NCBI GenBank assembly: GCA_946902875.1
Contig: OX336340.1
Location: forward strand, 18,305,566-18,369,565
DNA: 64,000 nt
Direction of reading: 5' to 3'
Origin: Nematopogon swammerdamellus
Taxonomy: Eukaryota; Arthropoda; Insecta; Lepidoptera; Adelidae
Under the pieces are notes generated by a model that worked only from the letters and a program-made list of their open reading frames with translations, was not told where the DNA came from and did no database searches. The translations under genes and the position numbers were made by a program. Of this stretch, positions 1 through 11,455 are shown piece after piece (position 1 is the first letter of the stretch; every line of letters starts with the position of its first letter).

Positions 1-42
1 ATATAGAAATATAATTCAAGTTTTCGAATTTGTTGCGTTTGC

Positions 43-168
43 GGTTGAAACCCTCGGTCCGTGGAGCAGTGAAGCCAAAAGAGGCTTGAGCTGGTTGACG
101 CAACTGGTGTCCCGCCATCAAGGGCTTATGTACTTCATTCAAAGGGTAAGCCTTGCCATCCAGCGTCG
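43..168 (+). pseudogene. Fragment of non-LTR retrotransposon C-terminal tail
   Basis: Reading from base 43 gives an open stretch beginning AVETLGPWSSEAKRG and ending YFIQRVSLAIQRR before a stop at 166-168. It aligns by eye with two other places in this window (3,670-3,990 + and 28,340-29,345 -) that share the pattern ETxGP, a spacer, then QRxSxAxQRGNAA. I know this pattern from the C-terminal region, after the RT domain, of a group of animal non-LTR retrotransposons; I cannot name the clade. The GNAASV motif is lost through a small deletion, so this is a decayed remnant that continues to the left of the window. Confidence 0.6.
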
Positions 169-337
169 GTAATGCCGCAAGTGCTCTAAGAACATTTGAA
201 AATGCCCGTTTTGATAGTTATTTTAATGTTTGTTAGGTAGGTTTAATTCTTTAGTTATTAATATTACTTTTTTATTTTTATGAAATAAATAGATTGAGTA
301 AACGATATTATATTCTATCGAAGAAAGGAAGTCTTTA

Positions 338-560
338 AGGGCGAGGCCCGAAGGCGGAAGAGGGTTTTTGGTTTACCTGAACGCAGCTCGGCCTTCGGCC
401 TCGCACTTAGTTCCTTCCTTTATTTGAGAAAGGTTTATCGTTTACCTGAAAGCAGCTCGGCCTTCGGCCTCGCCCTTAGTTAGTTACTTTCTTTAAGAAG
501 GTTTATCGATTACATGAACGCAGCTCGGCCTTCGGCCTCGCCCTTAGTTACTTACATTCT
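338..560. repeat. Three-copy minisatellite with a GGCCTTCGGCC palindrome
   Basis: A unit of about 69 bp is repeated with starts of the core GCAGCTCGG at 383, 452 and 520. Each unit holds the self-complementary core CGGCCTTCGGCC and then CTCGCxCTTAGTT. A fourth, diverged half unit with the core inverted lies at 338-360. The array is GC-rich within AT-rich flanks. No coding frame is maintained. Confidence 0.8.
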
Positions 561-567
561 TCTTTGG

Positions 568-614
568 AATACGAATTTCACGCGAGCGGAGCCGCGGGCT
601 CAGCTAGTATACAT
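568..614 (-). mobile_element. Small terminal fragment of the AGCTGTGCCCGCGGCTCC repeat family
   Basis: The stretch CGCGAGCGGAGCCGCGGGC followed by CAGCTAG is the reverse complement of the common lepidopteran repeat terminus that appears in full at 13,216, 13,443 and 63,631. Only the end is left here. Confidence 0.5.
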
Positions 615-2207
615 ATAAAACTCGAAATGAGAATGAAAGTGTCGCAAACTGGTGGTATAGAGATCATACTTATTTCAGTGGAAAGATTTTTTCCTGGAAT
701 TTTAGCCCCTTTGACTGCAGTTTAGGATCTGTTAGCCAACATCTATCTCTAATAACTCTTTTTTAGTCTGCTTATTATAATCAGCAAAGTGGCTTTGCGA
801 CAGTCAAATTCGGTTCGGCGTTCGTTCCTTCATTGCTTTGACTTTCAATTTGTATATTCCGTGCAACTGGACAACGTTCGATTCTACATATAGCAAAAGG
901 CAGGAATTCGAGGTTCGAACTCTGAATTGAGCATTTCAGGAAGCTGCGACGATCATTCAAGCGTGTACGCGTCCTTATTTCAAGTCTGACATGATTTATT
1001 ACTCGAACGGTGAAGCTGTGAAGCTAGTTACGCGGTCACCTATTATACTAGGCTTACCATGCGTTCGGAATTGGGCCGGACTGTACGGCATTTGGACGGC
1101 CCGTCCGGAATTGCGTCCGATTTGTCCGGAATTTTTGCGACATGTGAAGTTTAATATTACCTACGCTACAGATGTATGTAAGTATGTACGTACTTACCTT
1201 TTTTTTTGAGTAAAGTGTGAACAAACTCCATTAGTTAATCATTTTAATCAACAACCTTTGCTTTTTATTTCTGGAAAACCTGGATGAAGGCGGAACTACC
1301 TACCTACAACGTCAATTTCATTTACATCAAGCTTTTGCCCTCGACTCCGCTCGGATTACTTTCGCCGCTGATGAGATAGGGTGATGGTTAGTATACTATA
1401 AACATTATATTCGTCGTATATAATATCGATAAGTAAAACAAGTAAAATTGAGCGACAGGCGTGCGTCATGTCGCATTTCCCAAAAAAAACTATTATATAT
1501 CATGTTTTTGAGATTTGGTGTGGCGTCCGGCACTGAGCCTGAAAAAATATGGCAACCCTACCTATACCCAACCTCTTCTCCCTGCTCGAATCGAAATGGT
1601 ACCACTGCAATGCTTTTAGCCAAATTTCAAATCGCCACAGTCAAATCTTTCGGGTTATAGGCACTTTCGCATATTTCTGGATGCATTGGATATTTTTCTC
1701 CAAGTGCACACAATGTTCGAGGGATAATGTTTGTGCAGTGGACACTTGGAATGAAGCTACTGTGTGCTACTGTGCCCAGACAAGCGTGAACATGTACACG
1801 TCCACTCGAATGCGTTTCTCATGCATCAAGTTAGAGCGATAGGTGACTATAGTGACGTGGAGAAATAGCCGGGAAACTGGTCCTATAGAGAGCTGCAATT
1901 CTCGCTGATGGTTCGGTTCAGTTCGTTTCCATGGCTCCGGGCTCCGACTGCTGGCACTGCGAGTATTTGGTTATTTATTCGAGTGGGATTGGAATGTGAG
2001 CATATGAGCATAAACTGCATTTTAACTGTTTTTATCGGCACTTATTCATGATGCTTAGCTCAAGTGACACTTGAACAAAATTCAAGAGTACCGACGTATT
2101 TATAAGTGCACTACCCCATTGAAGAGGTGATTTCCGTCTGAAGGTTCGATTGAAGCATTTTTCTTGCTAAAAAAAGTTCTGAGGTAACAAACATAAACAA
2201 ATTATTT
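615..2207. other. Unique sequence, no gene recognised
   Basis: I see no long open frame and no known repeat here. A strong-looking minus-strand splice donor (AAG then GTAAGTACG) lies at about 1,187-1,199, but the sequence before it on that strand is AT-rich and full of stops, so no exon is proposed. Confidence 0.5.
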
Positions 2208-2661
2208 GTCTGTAAAGTCGGTTTACGGACGATAGTTTTACGTGATAACGTCATAAAGTGGTAAGACTACGCATGTAGTTTTTGTTACGTTTGTATTTCC
2301 GAAAATAATTCTTAGGTGGTTATAAAAAAAACTAAACACCATAAAAAAAATTAAACACCGTAACATTGCTTAAAAAAGAAAAAAAAACAAAATAAATTTT
2401 GAGGGATTCGAACCCATGGTCAAAAAATACAAATCCTGCACTCTTACCACTGAGCCACGAAATCACATAAACGACCAAACGAATATCGGATTCCCTTGGT
2501 TCACTTTCGGCTTGGGCCGACTGTGCCTCTCTATCGCTTCTTACGCGCTCTTGCTTGCACACACAGGCTCAGATGGAACGTGACACTTTTTCGTGCGTGC
2601 AGCCGGTGTTCATCAATTTATAAGACGTGACGTTATCACGTCAAAAAAAAAAAAAAAAAAA
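2208..2661 (-). mobile_element. Element D copy 1: tRNA-like core between palindromic ends
   Basis: On the minus strand the element starts with the near-palindrome GACGTGATAACGTCACGTC, runs about 170 bp to a tRNA-like block (2,401-2,468) with an A-box-like GGCTCAGTGGTAAGAG and a B-box-like GGGTTCGAATCCC, and ends with ATGACGTTATCACG followed by about 35 bp also shared with the copy at 36.8 kb. The termini are inverted relative to each other (shared ACGTGATAACGTCA). A poly(A)/T run borders one end. It may be a tRNA-derived SINE or a MITE that captured a tRNA-like sequence; the inverted termini favour the second. Confidence 0.65.
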
Positions 2662-2725
2662 TACAGTCGAATTGAGACTCCTTGACCTCCTCCTTTTTTT
2701 GAAGTCGGTTAATAATTGAAACTGT
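2662..2725 (-). repeat. Short lepidopteran-type repeat tail next to element D
   Basis: The block containing CCTCCTCCTTTTTTTGAAGTC and GGTTAATAATTG resembles a repeat end I have seen often in lepidopteran DNA. It sits directly after the poly(A) run of element D. No family name is offered. Confidence 0.35.
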
Positions 2726-3669
2726 ACCGATATTGCTATGCTCATGCTTCACTATACGAGAGATTCCCCTGTTCGCTGTACCTAGGCTGCAAAGACGATG
2801 GCAAATTCCAGTCTGTACATTGCTTTAACAACACAATACTACTCGTATTTACAAGCGCTCATACGCTTGCCACTGCACTGGTTAGTAGATAACTACGATC
2901 GGTTTCCAAGACTTGACCGTAACAAGAAAGCGGCGCAAACAGATAGTGTGTTAGTCTTCGTTTGAACATGCGCTCCACTGCCGATAGAGAGAGCACCTGT
3001 GTTGCTGTGGCTGTGGGCCAACGTTTGCTTGCTCAAGGCATTCGTGTTCACGGGCTGTAGAGTGCGGGCCGGCCACTACATGGGATGGAATTCAAGTCGG
3101 ATGTGATGCTGCATTGGGAGCGGCGGCGCGCAGCGATGTGAAAATTCTACATACGGTGTGCGGCGAAGATCTTCTGGATTATTATGGATGATGCCGAAAT
3201 CTGAGAAGTAGACAAGGAATATTTTTAGGAATGGCCCAGTTTGATATAACTAATACTTACATACTTAAAATATATTTTTAAATAACGAGTACATAGGTAC
3301 TATACATCACAATATGATTACAACATTACAGGTATGACATTAAAAGCATGGCATGGCAAGCTGATCACTGCCAACAAATAGCTGTGCAGTTTGACAGTGG
3401 GTAAAATGGTCCTGCCTGCATCGAATTGGAACAGGCTGTTATGTTGTAATCTTAATAAATAAATAAATAAATAATGATGTATAGCTATATTCGTTCCCTA
3501 GCGATCTCGTTACCATCGATATTTATATGCTCGTTACAATTGGAAAGTATTCACGAAATAAGTAAAAAAACATCGAAAAACAAATTTATTATTTCATACA
3601 TTTTTAATGTCTGACAGCTCGTAACACAAAACATCATTCAATGTCAAAGTAATTTCTTTAAGTAATGTC
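2726..3669. other. Unique sequence with one LINE-like tail
   Basis: Mostly unique DNA with no supported gene. At about 3,370-3,476 there is a short piece ending in a clean (AAAT)n run, the kind of simple-repeat tail left by a non-LTR insertion. No coding part remains with it. Confidence 0.4.
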
Positions 3670-3990
3670 GTGTCGACTGCCAGGAAAGCCGGCTCTGCTG
3701 CTGAGACGGCCGCCCGCACCAAGCACTCCAAATATCAGACATTGACAAACATTCAAAATTATATTTTTATCCCTTTCGCTATAGAGACCATGGGTCCCAT
3801 GTGTGAGGAGGGCAAAATTATTGTGCACGATTTAGGATCACGACTCTGCAGATCCTCGGGTGACTGCCGGGCCCGGGCGTACCTGCTGCAACTAATCAGC
3901 TTGGCGGTGCAGCGAGGTAACGCCGCTAGTGTCATGGGAACTTTCCCCTCGTCGGCCTCTTTGGATGAAATTTTTTATCTAGCAAACTGA
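3670..3990 (+). pseudogene. C-terminal fragment of a non-LTR retrotransposon (QRGNAASVMGTF tail)
   Basis: An open frame of 106 codons reads through PFAIETMGPMCEEGK and then LQLISLAVQRGNAASVMGTF to EIFYLAN and a stop. The layout AA-rich stretch, KYxxL, FxPxAxETxG, LGxRL, SGDxR, QRGNAASVxGTF matches the C-terminal tail region of a group of animal non-LTR retrotransposons and is shared with 28,340-29,345 (-) and 43-168 (+). There is no RT domain upstream, so this is a 5'-truncated copy with an intact stop. AT-rich DNA follows as a probable 3' UTR to about 4,230. The clade is not determined. Confidence 0.7.
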
Positions 3991-6900
3991 GGCCGTTGAG
4001 GGAATTGCTCTATGACTCTGGCGGTAGGTCAACCCGGATCGTGGTAGTCTCTCGTGTGGCTAATTATTTTTAAAGTTTTATTTTTTTTTAGTTTAGGTAA
4101 TTTTAATTTGATAGGTAGTTTTAGTTTCTATTTTAATTTAATTACAGTATCTACTACCTGTGATATTTTAAGATTTTAGTGTATTTCTTATATTTAAAAT
4201 AATATACGAATTTTTAAAATAATAAACTATGTAGGTAGGTACATAATATTATATTCCAACACTTTGGATAAGAACTTTAACCACGAGTCGTTATTACAGG
4301 AAGGTTGACAAGTAATAACATAGCCACAACGTAGAACAAGTGAATCTTGTATACCTTGCAAATATGTTCTTTTGGAAGACAGTTTGAACGCAGGGCTTAC
4401 GCCCATTCTTCCGATTACCAAGGTCGCGTAATAGTGCCCTTAACGGAATCCTCTCAATATGTTCCATTCGCATGCGGCGCTACAAAAACTCTTAAGTATC
4501 TCCGAAATTGGTCTTATCCGTATGCAAAAAGTAAAAAGAAGTTTGAACCAATCTGCGGAATTCGTCCAATCTTATTGTCGTTCAATTTAGATTTCCTCCC
4601 GCCGGTTCGAGGCAATTTTCTTTTTCCCGCAGCGTGATCTCAGTGACCGGCATCCGGGAACGGGAGGAAGAGAGGAGAAAAATTTCGGACGAAAAAAAAA
4701 ACGCAACATTTGTCACCGCGTGAGAATTCAGAGCGGACAAATTCGCCCGTTAAATTAAGGTCATTCGGAACAGAGGCGAGATTTATTTAAGACGCAGCCT
4801 GCACATCTTGGCTCGCAGACAGTATTTTTCAAAGCTTGTAGCGTCGTCGGCGCAAGAGACGAAAAATTCTGGATGGAAAACATTCATATTTTATAATACT
4901 AGCTTTTGCAAGTGGTTTTGTAACCAAATAGTGTGGCTGAGGTATATAGCTGGTTCGAGGCTATAGTCTCACAGATGACACCCTCCGCGGAGGTGTCAGT
5001 CCCGGCTTGGAGGTACTCGAATGCTTCAGATGAAAGGCCATTGTTTGTGCTATTTCAAGATACGAGAATTGTAGGAGTATGGAAATCTTATCGCGCGGGG
5101 TAAAGTTGAGTTAATGCTTTTGAAACACCGGAGAAATTTCTCAATTTTGTTTCAATCTCCTGATCTGAGGTTTAAAATCTTCCACTGAAAACACTCTTTG
5201 AGTTTCTAGGTTTTGCGGTGGAAACCCATCCATGGTACGTGGTCACCGGACGCACTGACTTTTGCCGAAACCATCGGTAAATAGCGTGACGTGCATGCTA
5301 AAGCTTTCATCTTTCTAAATTCAAAGAGGGATCGCTATAAGCGTCCTTGGGACTGCCTTGGGGCTGCCGCGGCTGAACTGGAAGAATTTTATTCATATTT
5401 AGGTTTTTTTTTATTTTATCATTTACTGCAAATAAATAGGTATACATAATTATATAACTTTAAATTGTTTTCAATTGTGAAAAAAAAATCCTCCACTGCA
5501 TATTAATAACTTAATTTCGAAGATTGTCCACTTAAAAAACGAAAAAGAGGTATGTATTACATTAGAAGTGTCCCTGTAAAGCACGAGAAGGCTCCACTAT
5601 GGGAGTGATATAGAGCAGTCAGACATGCCGCACTCGGAGCTGAAACGTATTCGCTGGCAAATACAACGAAATAGAAAACAGTGGGTTGTCACGCTCTCGA
5701 GGCAGACGCGACGTGACACGGAGATAAGATACAATGATCTTATAGCATGGATCAACAAAGATCTCCGAGTCTTTGTTTTGTACGCTGAAAATAGCTTCAA
5801 AAGGTTTTTAGAGCACTTATTGTCTTTTTACCTGCAATTGAATTATTTAAAATACCGGCTCTTAGTAATATTTAGATACTTCCTCTTTTATTCTATTGAC
5901 ACAAACACAATAATTTAAGAAGGACAGTACAAAAGTACACTTTCATATATTTTATATTTTTTATCTTTCAAGAAACGACCTTGAGTTGACTGTTCTGCCC
6001 ACGAACTTAGCAGGGGCCCTATTGTGGCGTTCCCCATAATTATTGTTTAGGCCAATTCTTTATATGTATAATGTTAAGATTCAATTCAATAATAGGCATA
6101 GGTAGTTTTTGGAACGAAGTTCCTTTATCGCACGTTACACTCCAGATACTACTTGGCGAATGAGACCAAGGCCATAAAAAGTGTAAGTCACGACACTTTT
6201 GCTATTATAGTAGGTATATGTTACAAGCGTATATCTATGTATAGGTACATATTATATTACTGCAGTATAGACGTCATTTTTATTCTTTTATTTTTCATTT
6301 TATTGCTCTCAAGCGTTGTTAATTTATTTAATTGTGCCTTTTATTTAAAACACAATATAAAGCGTCCCATATCTTCTTTTTATTTGTACCTTTTTTCACT
6401 TCTTCAATACATTATCAGAAAAAAATTATTTAAGGCGCATTGTTGCATTACACATGACTATAATGATATGTAGGTATATACGCTGCACATACGCCCTCTG
6501 TTGGCAAAACAGCGAGTTATTTCAAATACACCACTCGGTGGAAGTTATAACGAGCGCGACTCGCGCCGTCCAACTTCCCGAAAGTTCGCGCGCGTACGGG
6601 AATTTATTAATCACTCTAATTTAGTAAATCAGAGCGAAGTCACGTCGCTTGTATGCAAATTACCTATTTGTCGACGTTTGACGTGCGGCCTCGTTTATCG
6701 AACAGATATTTGAGGCTTCCTAATTTAACTATAAAATTCTGGAGTTATGCAATTTCATTTTAGAAATTTTTGAAGAATTTACATGCTAAATTTTTCAGTT
6801 ACAATAATGCTATTAAGTAGTTGTGTACACAGTTGACTGAACGAAATTTATTAATATTTTGTACAGATTGTTAATGAAGAGAATTGTTTAACGAACTTGT

Positions 6901-7845
6901 AGAAAAATCTACAGATTTTCACTTTAAGTCCGAGAATGATTTGAATTTGGAATGAGCACGATCTCGTTAAACTAAACTGGGGCTCGTGATGTTATTTTGT
7001 TTTTCTTTTGCGACATTTCCGCAAACATTCCTACTCGCTTAGCTGAAGTAAAGTTAAAAAAAAAGGAAAATATTCAGCAACATCGTAATTGACCAAAATG
7101 CATCAGCTGTTGACTCAAAATGATGAAAGAACCATTTAATCCTCTTTTAATAATTATAATCATAGTTCAAACGCGCCCCCTTTATCTTATTTACGCGGTT
7201 TTATCAAGATAATAACTTTTTTTTTTCAAAAGAAAACTTTTTTTTTAGATAATAATCTTTAGACCTCTAGTAACAATAATGTAGAGGTAGCTATGCTCAA
7301 CATCGGGGCGTCAAAATGGTGATTCCTGTAACTCAAATTGTGCATAATAAAAATTCTCAATTGATTAACGAGTGTAGATCGCGAAACAATGCATATTTTT
7401 TTACATTTTGCTTATCGGTGATGCAGAATCGTTAATTTTACTCAATTAGGTACATTGAATTACTGTAAATTTACTTTGTTTTAATGTAAACCGGTGATTA
7501 ATTAATTACCTCTATTGCATTAAGTCCGCATTTCTGTACGTTTTTTCTCACTGTAAATTATGTTATGAAGTAATTGCTTGAATTTATATTAAAATACAAC
7601 TATTTGAATTTAAAAATAATTTGTTAAAACCGCCCCCATAATACTCATCTTCTATACCTTTTAGCAGCCTTAGGGTCTAGAGTATTTGAAATTTAAATGT
7701 TTAAAGCATTGGAGCATACTGGTAGGCTAGTGGTAATCCTAATATAATATACCTACCTCGGTAACCCCTGTCAAGTTCACTGTAACCCCTGTTCAAGTCC
7801 GTGTCACTGTGTGCGTGCGCCTTGTGAAGTGATGCATAGTGTTAA
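3991..7845. other. Unique AT-rich region, no gene recognised
   Basis: No repeat family or convincing exon was found. Small open frames occur at 4,347-4,637, 5,625-5,918 and 6,153-6,473 but show no known motif and no splice context. Two slightly GC-richer patches (4,640-4,860 and 6,490-6,715) look non-repetitive and could be regulatory or exonic, without further support. A near-palindrome GACACCCTCCGCGGAGGTGTC lies at about 4,978-4,998. Confidence 0.4.
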
Positions 7846-7847
7846 TT

Positions 7848-7955
7848 TTTAGGGTTCCGTATTCGTACGAACTAAGCCTACGCCGTCTGTCTGTCTGTCT
7901 ATCTGTCCTACCTTTAAAGGGCTGTATAATTTGAACCGTAACAGGTAGCCGTGTT
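7848..7955 (-). mobile_element. Repeat E fragment (GGGTTCCGTA end)
   Basis: The block begins AGGGTTCCGTA, runs through TAAGCCTACGCCG into (GTCT)n, and then AACCGTAACAGGTAGCC. The same order appears in reverse complement at the 3' end of the longer copy at 14,407-14,806. This is a widespread lepidopteran repeat whose tetranucleotide run is internal. Confidence 0.6.
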
Positions 7956-9332
7956 TATTTCGAATGAAAAAAAATTTCACTGCGTTTCTCTCTCACTTCA
8001 CTTCCACGCTCGCGATCTCGCCCTGACAAAATGTATGACCGGCTATTTGGAAGAATTCTCTTCTTCTCTCTCCTAAGGTGATCTTGGGCGGGGATGATGA
8101 AGATTGTCCAGCCAGAACCCAACGATGGCTGAGGTTCCAAAAAACTTGGATGAGGATTATAGACATGACTCTTAAGACATTATATAAGACATTTTGGCCA
8201 TTGTAAAGTTAGTGAAGATTATGCCTTCCCCCACATAAAAGCACTGGCCGCATATATCGCGTCATCATATGAAGATTTATTCCGAGAAAATGTATTCACA
8301 TTTTGGTGTTGTTTTTGAAGGAAACGTGTTTCAGTGAGCTCGTAAATATAACATGTTCAGCTCCAAGTTGACACGCTGAGAGTCTATTTATATGGCATTT
8401 TGTTTCTTGAGGAATTCTTCCAGTGTTTTGCGTGTCGTTTAAACGGTTTGAACAAACAGAACGTGCTTATTACAAATTGTGGTATTTACAAAATATGTGT
8501 TGTAAAGTCAAATAATTAAAAAAAAATTGTAACAAATTGTCTCCGCTTCGACCACTGCCGACTATACTTCTACTCTGTTTACAGTAGCGCCAGGTGAATA
8601 CATCCTATAGCCATTCGAGATACGACCGATTCTACGAGTATCAAAACTGCAGTAGAGACGAACAAACTGAAACGTACAAGAACACGAACGGTGGATAGTC
8701 TAAATTAGCACCTAAAACACAATAAAATTATGAAAAAAAAATTTTTATTACAAATTTAAGAAACCCTCGACACATCAAAAACTCTAAAAAGGAAAAAAAA
8801 AAAAACTTCCACTTAGTTAAAGGCATCAGGGAAACGAGGTTAATTTTGTTTTTACTTAGCCGTCCCATCGACGCCTTTTATAACTAAGCGGAAATAATTT
8901 TTTACTATTTGAGGGTTTTTTAATTGAAATTGATTATTTCAAGCTGTTGAAGAGACGTAATTTGAACTTGTAATAATTGTATTAGGCTAGGCTAGGTTTG
9001 TTAGTAAAAGTAAATGTTACAAGCATAAAAATTTGTTTTCTAATTATTTCCGTTTATTTACTTAAAGGCGACGAGCGAAAGTGTAATAAATTTCCATTAT
9101 ACATCACATCAGAGATCTCTTCCGCAATTAATTAGGAAAAGTGTCAATCGGCCCACCTGATCTTCATCAAACATAGCTAAGAACCATCCCTGTTAAACCA
9201 GCTTTCTAATAAATAAACCGCATCCAAATTGGCTTATCCGTTTGGGAGCTACAATGCCAAAGACAGACACACAAAAACACAGACAGCCGTAGGCGTCAAA
9301 CTTATAACACATCTCCTTTACGTCGGACGTCA
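7956..9332. other. Unique sequence, no gene recognised
   Basis: AT-rich DNA with several homopolymer A or T runs. No open frame, tRNA or repeat family was recognised. Confidence 0.4.
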
Positions 9333-9369
9333 ATAAACCTGGATTGTATAATATACAATCCAGGTTTAT
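9333..9369. repeat. Perfect 37-bp palindrome
   Basis: Arms of 18 bp (9,333-9,350 ATAAACCTGGATTGTATA, and 9,352-9,369) are exact reverse complements around one central base. It may be a tiny inverted-repeat element or a cruciform-prone site; it lies about 170 bp left of the foldback element. Confidence 0.9.
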
Positions 9370-9540
9370 GTCGTCGCCTTCTCCATAGTTTCTCCAGAGC
9401 GAGACCGCGCGTGCAGGTACGTGCGTTATAAGTGTATTAAGTAGTGTTGTAAAGGCAGAAAAATACCGACAAATACATTTTGAATAAAACGAAAAACACG
9501 GGGTTTTTCCGTTTCTTTCATGCATGATACCAATATTGGA

Positions 9541-10810
9541 TGAAATTTTCGCCGCGATGAAAGCTCCGCCCCCTTTCCTGATTTAATTTCTCGAATGTTG
9601 ATATTTTTTCGCCTGAATCTTATTACTAGACGAAATATAAGACACTCTTATTCTTAGACATTTTTCAATAAAATAGATATTTCCGGAGAAAAAAAAATCT
9701 AAAATTTTTTTTTCCAAAATGTTCTCGATTGCTGATGTTTTCTTGGCGGATTCTTATTTCTAAACGAAATATAAGACACTTTTATTCTTACACGTTTTTC
9801 ACTTAAGTCGATATTTCCGGAGAGAAAAATAGAACAACTTATTTTTTCATATTTTCTCGAATGTTGATGTTTTTTCGCCTGAATTTATTTCTAGACGAAA
9901 TACGAATCTGTAGTGAACATTTCAAAAAGTGGCCGCCATTTTGAACTTTTTAGTTATTGGACCGATTGCTTTCAAAATCGATATCTGGGTGTCTGTGTGG
10001 GCTCTGAATATGAATTTGTAGTAAAAAACTAAAAGGTTCAAAATGGCGGCCATTTTTTATTTATTTTGACAACAGATTCGTATTCAGAGCCCACAGAAAC
10101 ACCCAAATATAGATTTTGAAAGCAATCGGTACAGTAACTAAAAAGTTAAAAATGGCGGCCACTTTTTATAAATGTTGACAACAGATTCGTATTCAGGGTC
10201 CACACATACACCCAGATATCGATTTTGAAAGCAATCGGTCCAGTAACTAAAAAGTTCAAAATGGCGGCAACTTGTTTTAAATTTTGACTACAGATTCGTA
10301 TTCAGAGCCCACACCCAGATAGCGATTTTGAAAGCAATTGGTCCAGTAACTAAAAAGTTCAAAATGGCGGCCACTTTTTTAAATGATTCTGAAAATAATT
10401 TAAATGATTGAAACTACAGATTCGCATTTCATCTAGAAATAAGATTCAGGAGAAAAAACATCAACATTTGAGAAAATATGAAAAAATAGGTTGTTTTATT
10501 TTTCTCTCCGGAAATATCGACTTAAGGGAAAAACGTGTAAGAATAAAAGTGTCTTATATTTCGTTTAGAAATAAGAATCCGCCAAAAAACATTAGCAATC
10601 GAGAACATTTTGAAAAAAAAATATTTTAGATTTTTTTTTCTTCGGAAATATCGATTTTTTTCAAAAACGTGCAAGAATAAAAGTGTCTTATATTTCGTCT
10701 ATAAATAAGATTCAGGCGAAAAAATATCAACATTCGAGAAATTAAATCAGGAAAGGGGGCGGAGCTTTCCATACAAATACTGTCCTTGGATAATTCAGAA
10801 TCGCGGCGAG
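9541..10810. mobile_element. Foldback-type element with modular inverted arms and a central minisatellite
   Basis: Two long arms (about 9,541-9,905 and 10,418-10,810) are reverse complements of each other over roughly 350 bp. Each arm is made of about three modules of about 130 bp, each holding TCTCGAATGTTGAT, GACGAAATATAAGACACT and GATATTTCCGGAGA. Between the arms, 9,906-10,400 is a minisatellite of about 110-120 bp with the motif TTCAAAATGGCGGCCA, the first unit in opposite orientation. The outer ends match (GGGGGCGGAGCTTTC, then ATCGCGGCGA), apart from about 30 extra bases in the right arm. No transposase frame is present. This is the layout of foldback (FB-like) elements, here non-autonomous. 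Confidence 0.85.
9906..10400. repeat. Central minisatellite of the foldback element
   Basis: Four or five units carry AAAATGGCGGCCA, a spacer with ACAGATTCGTATTCAGAG, then GATTTTGAAAGCAAT and AGTAACTAAAAAGTT. The first unit (about 9,935-9,990) is inverted with respect to the rest, so the array itself has a point of symmetry near 10,030. Confidence 0.85.
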
Positions 10811-11192
10811 CAATAAACCGAGAACCAATGATGGTACAACAAATTAGGTCTTGTTTTGTAAGCAGTTCGATACACTCTTAGATTATTTTATCACATCTGT
10901 TTTCCTGTAAATTGAGTAGATATAAAAATTTATGAAAAAAATTATATCTCCATAAGCGGCCACTCTAGAGAAAATCATCTAAGAACAAAAGAAGCTTGTA
11001 TTTAGTCAATAAATACGATCCCGAAGAAAAATCCAGTCCCGGAAATTTCCCAGGAAATTTTCAGAATTCCCATACAAAGTGCTGGTTTTAACAACTCCAT
11101 ATTATATCCTCTCGCGAACTATACCTACTTTGGTACCAAATCACTCTACCTAATTCCGATCCCTGATAATAAAACATACCTATTATGTGAAA
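10811..11192. other. Flank of the foldback element, possible diverged module
   Basis: Around 10,965-11,060 the sequence AAGAACAAAAGAAGCTTGTA and following bases loosely resemble one arm module, so the element or an older relative may extend further right. Otherwise nothing is recognised. Confidence 0.3.
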
Positions 11193-11255
11193 ATTTTCAC
11201 GGGGTCAGACGGACAAACAGACAGACAGACGGATACGGAACCCTATAAAACACAA
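11193..11255 (+). mobile_element. Repeat E fragment, 3' end
   Basis: GTGAAAATTTTCACGGGGTC leads into (CAGA)n and ends GGATACGGAACCCTATAAAA, the same terminus as at 14,806. Confidence 0.6.
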
Positions 11256-11265
11256 ATTAAAACAA

Positions 11266-11325
11266 AGATTGCCCCTTACTAGGTGGTAGGCTCAAATTGC
11301 AGCCGACTGGGTTGGTTGGTAGTCG
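11266..11325 (+). mobile_element. SINE-C fragment
   Basis: TTGCCCCTTACTAGGTGGTA followed by GCTCAAATTGCAGCCGACTG matches the middle of SINE-C (compare 50,030-50,065, reverse strand). About 60 bp remain. Confidence 0.6.
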
Positions 11326-11418
11326 TGAGTGCTACAATACAAATACAAACGTGCTCGAACCGCCCGAACGTAAAGACAGACGAGAAACGAATGAAAAATA
11401 AAATTGCACTGTCGAACC

Positions 11419-11455
11419 GAACCTACGTAAAAAAAAATTAATTTTACGTAGGTTC
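11419..11455. repeat. 14-bp-arm inverted repeat
   Basis: GAACCTACGTAAAA at 11,419 and its exact reverse complement ending at 11,455 are separated by nine A/T bases. Confidence 0.8.

Noticed and set aside
361..560. CRISPR-like array of palindromic repeats
   Set aside because: Three about 69-bp units without distinct spacers, in insect-like DNA, with no cas genes.
1187..1330. Minus-strand exon before a strong GTAAGTACG donor
   Set aside because: The sequence before the donor is AT-rich with stops in every frame and no acceptor was seen.
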